A DNA stretch of 64,000 nucleotides, taken from positions 2,542,001 through 2,606,000 of the forward strand of contig CM082594.2 of the NCBI GenBank assembly GCA_040954595.2, read 5' to 3'. The DNA is from Balanoglossus misakiensis. Lineage: Eukaryota; Hemichordata. Below, one piece after another: positions 60,101 through 64,000 of this stretch. The notes beneath the pieces were generated by a model. That model was not told the DNA's origin. It worked only from the letters and a program-made list of their open reading frames with translations, and did not search any database. The position numbers and the translations under genes are program-made. Position 1 is the first letter of the stretch, and each line of letters opens with the position of its first letter.

Positions 60101-62150
60101 AACGTACAGTTGAATCCAGTCCAACCAGGAGCACATGTGCATAGGTAGCCTCTTTGGAGATCGGTACAGGTGGCACCGTTCTTGCATGGGTCATCATAAC
60201 ATGCGTCAGTATCTATAGAATGAGGGACAAATAATAACCACAAATATTGATCATACATGCTATTACACCAAAGCATCGCTGTGTAAGGTAAAGTATGCTC
60301 AACATTCATACATAATTCAAGAGTTATTTCTAGAAACTACTGGAGTCGAGTAATCTAGATATCCACGTTATGCAGTATCTCAGACTGGTCTAATAAGGCA
60401 GGGTTTAGTCGACATTGTATATATTCATGAGGCGTGACCGGAGGTTCTGCTTATTGGCTTACATATCGTGCACAAATTTGCAGCTTAGTCAAAGCTGAGG
60501 TTTTTCTATCGTGTATGTATGTTGAACATCGCCCATCTCCTCGATCGCACATCTGAAACCCCACTGAGATGCTGGTTGGCCAGGGTAGCAAAGCGTCTTG
60601 AAAAGTAAATGATTAAATATTATTTAAAAAGTCTGTCAATCGAAATGACAAATGACTCGTACTTATGGAACAGTTTATTCCTTCAAATCCTGGCCAGCAT
60701 TCACATTCGTAACCATTGACAAGATCGATACAATCACCATATACACAGGGCTGAGCGTCACATACTCCGATATCTGGAAAAACAATAATTAAAGCTCCCA
60801 AGTATAAAAAGGGAAAGATATGACAATACGCCACCAGGTGGTCAAGCATGGTGACGCTCTTGTGTGAATTTTCCGCAATAGAGGGCGCTTTTCCGATGAG
60901 AAACATTGTATCAACACTGGACGGCATTTCACCCATACAAACTTTTACCAAACTGATCTGCCAGTCTCAAGTCACCCTCAAGTAAAATATATGTCATATT
61001 TCGTGGCAGTACTGGCAGTTTAGGGGGTGGGGGCGTGGTGAAAGAGTTATAGTCAAGTTGGGACTCACCCCACACGCATCTGTCACCAGTATATCCCGGA
61101 CAACAATCGCACCGATATGCATTAACCAAATCTATACATGTTCCATGTATGCATGGATTAGATACACACTCGTCAATATCTGCAGTGAAACATAATGACC
61201 AGATGATATATATACTATGAAAAAAATACAGACTTGCATGCAATTGTCATGTTGTATGATTATAGGTCCATATTTCCAGGTGGTTTTCTTGCATGGGCAA
61301 TAACTCAATTCTTCTTCAAAGACGGCCACCTTTCGCATGGTCTAAATTACAAACGTTAATGTGAGCGCCACGACTTATATTATTGTCAGAAATACCCTGA
61401 CATCTAGTCTGGATGGATTGAAAGTGTAGCGACAACGCCTTGCTGTAAAATGGGATCCTTAGTTTTGATTTCAAACGGACTAGGGCATGGATATTCATAA
61501 CTCTGGGTGTAGTCATATATACGAGGATGTAAACTCCATCGATGTGCAGCTTTCAAATACATGTACTTACCAGTACAGGTTACACCATCATCTTCGAGTC
61601 TATAGCCCGGGTTACAAGAACATCGACGGTGTCCGTTTAGATTGGTACATCTTTGTGAACAGTCTTTCAATTCCGGGGCGCATTCGTTTACATCTGATAA
61701 CGACATTATAATGTGAAGAAAGCTTAATCCTTTCTTGAATTCTCATTTACATAATTAATGGTGTAAAGCTACCTACTTCTCAAAAATGAACGATTGGGGA
61801 TAACTCTGAAAATTAAAGCACAATGAACTTGCTACAAATAATCAACAAAAAACAGAAGTATCAATTTTGTACACAGTGTCAAAATGGGTGATTCTAAGGC
61901 ACTATCAGGGACTTACTTCGTCGACTTGGCAAGCGCCAGCCTACAGAATGTATATGTAGTGAGCATAATGGAGAACAACTTACCTTCGCAATCGTCAATT
62001 GTTACATTTCCCACAGTCCTTTTGGCAAATCCACTGAAGCAGTGACATGTCTGTATTGCACCATCTTTGACTTCACAGGAGCCATGGCGACATTTCTTTG
62101 CACACTCCCGCCGAGTGGGTTCTGCAATAATACGTTCAATGTTTAGCAGA

Positions 62151-62186
<36 letters not shown>

Positions 62187-64000
62187 AATGATAATGATGA
62201 TGATGATACAGTCTGAATGACATGCCACAGAGAAATAGCATTTCTTTTACAATTGATTAATACTTACTAATATCACAGTCTGCTCCATTATATCCAGGCA
62301 AACAGTCACATGTGTAGCCACCTTCCTCACTCCTACAACTACCCCCATTCTTACAAGGTCTTTGTAAACACCAATTTTTAGCTGAAACATTGGCAACGCA
62401 TGCCGTAAACAGTATTAGTTTTGTATGCGGTTATGTAACCTCATGCAGTAATCGACATACAAACCGACCATACAAGCTGTAACATACAGCTCCATATTTT
62501 AAGTCTATGAAAAGATCATTTGACCTCCATTCATTACATCAAGGTTGATGCCAAATTGGCCACACCCTACACTTGTTACTTTTGATGGTGCATTTATAGC
62601 TAAATGAAGAAAAGTAATACTTGAACATCAAAGTCAAATAAATAGCAAAAATGGAAAATCAAAAGTTGACGACAAAGACAGTGTTTTCCCTTTCCTTTAA
62701 ACTAATTCAGTTATTCAGCTTAATATGATTTAAAGCGATCAGAGAACCCAAAAATGTAATAGGGCTTACCAAGTTGACAGTTTCTTCCAACCCAGTCTGT
62801 GGGGCAGATGCAACGGTAAGAGACGCCTACATTCTCACATGTACCACCATTTTCACATGGATCATTGCTACAGGCTGCGTTTTTATTACAAACAAATAAA
62901 AAAATATCAAATACATGTATATTAGATGTTACAAATTCATCGTGTCAGTCACACGTAAATGGAGAGAGGAGGAGATGGAGCGATGGAGAGAGAGGGAAAG
63001 AGGGAGAGAGACTCACCTATGCCTGTTGGTGGACACCCATTTTCTATCGTTGTTGTGGCTGTTGCTGAAGTTACTGTCGGTTGTGGCGAAGTTGTACCCA
63101 TAGTTGTTGATCCTTGACTTGTTTGTAGTGGAGTTGAGGGTACTTTTGTTGTTTCAATTGTACTGGGTGGTATAGTTAACGATTCTGTTGTTGTTTCTCG
63201 TGTTATCGTCATTGTCGTAGTTGTCACAGTTGTTGGTTCTTCCGTTGTAATGATTGTATTGGATGGAGTGGTGTCTGTTTCTTCGATCGTCGTACTTGGC
63301 GACAAAGTAGTCTCTGTTGAAACCACTGTACTAGTTGTAGTTGCCACAGTTGTTGGTTCTTCCGTTGTAATGATTGTATTAGATGGAGTGGTGTCTGTTT
63401 CTTCTTCGATCGTCGTACTTGGCAACAAAGTAGTTCTTGGAGTAGTTGGTTCTTGTCTAGTAGTCACTCTACTGGGTGTCATAGTATGCACTGTTGTTTT
63501 GATCATTTTACTAGGTGACAGACTTTGCAGTTGTGTTGTAGTCATTGTAGTGGGCGACATAGAAGTCGATTGTTGTGTTGTATTTGCTACCACAAGGGGC
63601 AGAGTCGTTGTTTCTTGGGTTTTTGTGTCACGAGTCAGAGTAGTCGGTTCTTCTTTTGAAACCCCTGTACTTGGTGGTAAAGTGGTCACTCCATCTGTTG
63701 AAACCACTGTACTTGGTGGTAAAGTGGTCACTCCATCTGTTGAAACCACTGTACTTGGTGGTAAAGTGGTCACTCCATCTGTCGAAACCACTGTACTTGG
63801 TGGCAAAGTGGTCACTCCATCTGTTGAAACCACTGTACTTGGTGGTAAAGTGGTCACTCCATCTGTCGAAACCACTGTACTTGGTGGCAAAGTGGTCACT
63901 CCATCTGTTGAAACCACTGTACTTGGTGGTAAAGTGGTCACTCCATCTGTTGAAACCACTGTACTTGGTGGCAAAGTGGTCACTCCATCTGTTGAAACCA
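38838..64000 (-). CDS. MUC4-like giant receptor: mucin repeats, EGF, NIDO, AMOP, VWD, EGF array, SEA, TM (5' end off window)
   Basis: One minus-strand gene of at least 45 exons running off the right edge. N to C: Thr/Ser repeats, ten EGF-like modules, NIDO, AMOP, VWD, a cadherin-like stretch, about two dozen EGF modules (many calcium-binding, with D-x-D/N-E-C starts), SEA, one split EGF, transmembrane helix and cytoplasmic tail ending at 38838. EGF exons are mostly single modules with phase-1 borders on both sides, which allows duplication without frame loss. NIDO-AMOP-VWD-EGF-TM is the architecture of mucin MUC4 and related adhesion proteins; the long second EGF array and SEA are additions. 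It probably acts at epithelial surfaces. I join these exons into one gene from orientation, phase and domain order; transcript data could split it. Confidence 0.82.
39231..39500 (+). repeat. ~60-bp tandem repeat of CA-rich units
   Basis: Four to five imperfect units of CTCTCTGTATCATTCAGTTA plus ACAC-rich spacer and CAGACATGTACAACATTTTACAT. The array sits in the last intron of the MUC4-like gene. Confidence 0.88.
39501..39712 (+). repeat. AC-rich low-complexity sequence
   Basis: Irregular ACAC, AAAC and CACATGCA units. Frames across it on both strands are repeat translations. Confidence 0.9.
39953..40140. mobile_element. AGGTATA MITE, copy 1
   Basis: Ends are inverted: AGGTATACAGTCACTT at left, and AGGTGACCAAATACCT at right. 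The body (CCCATATATGGCTGAAA, CTGTGATTGGCTAGATCT, TTGCCATGGT) is shared with 40521-40730. It lies in an intron of the MUC4-like gene. Confidence 0.75.
40320..40420 (+). repeat. TTGG/TTGAT low-complexity repeat ending in a C-run
   Basis: Irregular GGTTGGTT and GATTGATT units followed by a run of C (40407-40420), between the two AGGTATA MITE copies. Confidence 0.85.
40521..40730. mobile_element. AGGTATA MITE, copy 2
   Basis: Same orientation and layout as 39953-40140, roughly 20 bp longer. Left end AGGTATACAGTCACCT and right end AGGTGACCATATACCT are imperfect inverted repeats. It ends about 50 bp from the donor of the transmembrane exon. Confidence 0.75.
41215..42480 (-). other. MUC4-like gene: SEA domain and flanking Cys-rich/EGF exons
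   Basis: SEA halves lie in exons about 42347-42476 ([18 protein letters not shown]) and about 41998-42212 ([18 protein letters not shown], the typical last SEA strands). A Cys-rich exon (41814-41917) and an EGF split over 41580-41652 ([13 protein letters not shown]) and about 41235-41300 follow, then the membrane exon. I do not see the GSVVV self-cleavage motif of MUC1-type SEA; the matching strand reads GSLLCDSV, so autocleavage is doubtful. Confidence 0.75.
44478..44561. mobile_element. partial copy of the TTAA foldback MITE
   Basis: Shares GTGTCTTGTATCAAACAT and the following TTAATGG...GGGCAGC...GAGAGAG...CTTTG...CCTT pattern with the right arm of the element at 55749-56100. Only one arm is found, so it is a fragment or solo arm, in an intron of the MUC4-like gene. 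Confidence 0.7.
46553..47255. mobile_element. second MITE copy, related core but diverged ends, in a MUC4-like intron
   Basis: About 703 bp with inverted ends GGCTGTATTCACAAACACC... and ...GGTGTTTGTGAATGCAGCC. The inside shares long matches with 25663-26253 (for instance AAATATTTATTTTGAGTCC and CAACACCTTTCAATCATTGA). It lies between the exons at 46360-46483 and 47353-47484. A clean target duplication is not visible (CTA at left, AAA at right). Confidence 0.8.
50792..50853 (+). repeat. GAT/ATG trinucleotide microsatellite
   Basis: About 20 ATG units directly upstream (on the gene strand) of the two-module EGF exon at 50515-50769, in the intron. Confidence 0.95.
51031..51126 (+). repeat. TCAA/GAAT tetranucleotide microsatellite
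   Basis: Starts as GAAT/GAAC units and becomes about 19 AATC units. It begins a few bases from the acceptor of the EGF exon ending near 51022. Confidence 0.95.
52180..53180 (-). other. MUC4-like gene: post-VWD region and cadherin-like stretch
   Basis: Exon about 52910-53178 encodes an acidic helical segment with two Cys (SNCGDDQQC) seen after VWD in MUC4-type proteins. Exon 52637-52798 ([19 protein letters not shown], then [10 protein letters not shown]) and exon 52190-52373 ([17 protein letters not shown]) together resemble one cadherin/Ig-like beta domain. The last exon ends in an EGF start (CECQNGGSC). Borders are approximate. Confidence 0.7.
53370..54833 (-). other. MUC4-like gene: VWD domain exons
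   Basis: Exons 54628-54833 ([20 protein letters not shown], the classic VWD opening), 54328-54415, about 53829-54106 ([22 protein letters not shown]) and about 53370-53475 ([16 protein letters not shown]). The phase between the second and third exon does not match with the acceptor I chose, so that edge is uncertain. VWD domains support multimerisation or calcium-linked folding of gel-forming and membrane mucins. Confidence 0.82.
55088..56361 (-). other. MUC4-like gene: AMOP domain exons
   Basis: Exons 56164-56361 ([20 protein letters not shown]) and 55088-55207 ([20 protein letters not shown], then CDGYFPPIW) join in phase 1 and carry the Cys pattern of the AMOP domain. AMOP occurs in adhesion proteins beside NIDO and VWD. 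The foldback MITE at 55749-56100 sits in the intron between them. Confidence 0.85.
55749..56100. mobile_element. foldback MITE flanked by TTAA, between AMOP exons
   Basis: The two halves are inverted copies of each other around about 55925. Each contains CATTAATTAT, TTTGATACAAGACACCGT and TCAACGTTCGA in mirrored order. TTAA is present at both edges (55745-55748 and 56101-56104), as in piggyBac-type insertion. No coding capacity. Confidence 0.8.
56547..58704 (-). other. MUC4-like gene: NIDO domain exons
   Basis: Exons 58544-58704 ([12 protein letters not shown]), 58137-58313 (NGLVVF, then [10 protein letters not shown]), 57560-57802 and 56547-57057 join in frame. They show the NIDO hallmarks: an FG..GD opening, the FWDDVD strand and the later ITWHQVP and [18 protein letters not shown] strands. 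The end of the last exon, rich in Cys and Trp, leads into AMOP. Confidence 0.87.
58860..62874 (-). other. MUC4-like gene: first EGF array (ten modules)
   Basis: Exons 62770-62874, 62268-62381, 61984-62121, 61571-61693, 61069-61179, 60663-60773, 60099-60212, 59597-59704 (donor weak), 59212-59349 and 58860-58982. Each encodes one EGF-like module with phase-1 ends. Several are of the non-calcium NPCxNGGTC type, others start DxDEC. One (61984-62121) is atypical, with KKCRHGSC and a long loop. Confidence 0.87.
62152..62207 (+). repeat. GAT trinucleotide microsatellite
   Basis: About 18 GAT/ATG units with a few GATAAT interruptions in an intron of the first EGF array. Confidence 0.93.
63017..64000 (-). 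other. MUC4-like gene: Thr/Ser-rich mucin exon, partial
   Basis: One long open exon with donor GTGAGT at 63016 and phase-1 end. Its right part (63655-64000) is a tandem array of 42-bp units encoding [14 protein letters not shown], at least seven close copies plus one diverged. The left part has a duplicated block of about 120 bp (TTEEPTTV and [20 protein letters not shown] units). Dense Thr, Ser and Pro indicate heavy O-glycosylation. The array continues beyond the window. Confidence 0.9.

Overview
This is a window of an animal nuclear genome. Genes are split by GT-AG introns, exons are small and phase-matched, and the products (EGF/NIDO/AMOP/VWD mucin-type receptor, rhodopsin-class GPCR, NRF-6-type acyltransferase, sulfatase) are metazoan. 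The content suggests a marine invertebrate, perhaps a lancelet or another invertebrate deuterostome, but the sequence alone does not fix the species.

Left to right: (1) 1-4081 is the 3' part of a Ty3/gypsy LTR retrotransposon (reverse transcriptase, RNase H and integrase in one intact frame) with a complete 509 bp 3' LTR. It sits inside the 5' splice site of a minus-strand arylsulfatase-like gene, of which two exons are visible at 4091-4208 and 5083-5158. (2) 5159-8637 shows no gene. (3) 8644-24108 is a 15.5 kb Polinton/Maverick bounded by 6-bp target duplications (GACGTC) and ~0.5 kb terminal inverted repeats made largely of minisatellite. It encodes a spliced zinc-finger protein-primed DNA polymerase (two frameshifts), a packaging ATPase, two small virion-type proteins, a chromodomain integrase, penton-like and pVI-like proteins, a double-jelly-roll major capsid protein and an adenain-type protease. 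On the opposite strand at its right end are a WW-PC4 protein and an unrecognised Cys/His protein. (4) 24115-26702 holds a microsatellite and a Harbinger-like MITE. (5) 26703-34754 (minus) is a 15-exon NRF-6-like acyltransferase-3 gene; my exon model closes in frame to 777 residues. (6) 36194-37201 (minus) is a single-exon class A GPCR. (7) 38838 to beyond 64000 (minus) is the 3' part of a very large MUC4-like transmembrane gene: Thr/Ser mucin repeats, ten EGF modules, NIDO, AMOP, VWD, a cadherin-like stretch, about two dozen more EGF modules, SEA, EGF, transmembrane helix and cytoplasmic tail.

The Polinton carries both a transposon module (polymerase, integrase, TIRs) and a virion module (capsid, penton, protease, ATPase), so it resembles an integrated virus genome. 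Its most unusual parts are the WW-PC4 gene and the minisatellite TIRs. Host introns also carry several MITE families (TTA-flanked, TTAA-flanked foldback, and AGGTATA-ended).
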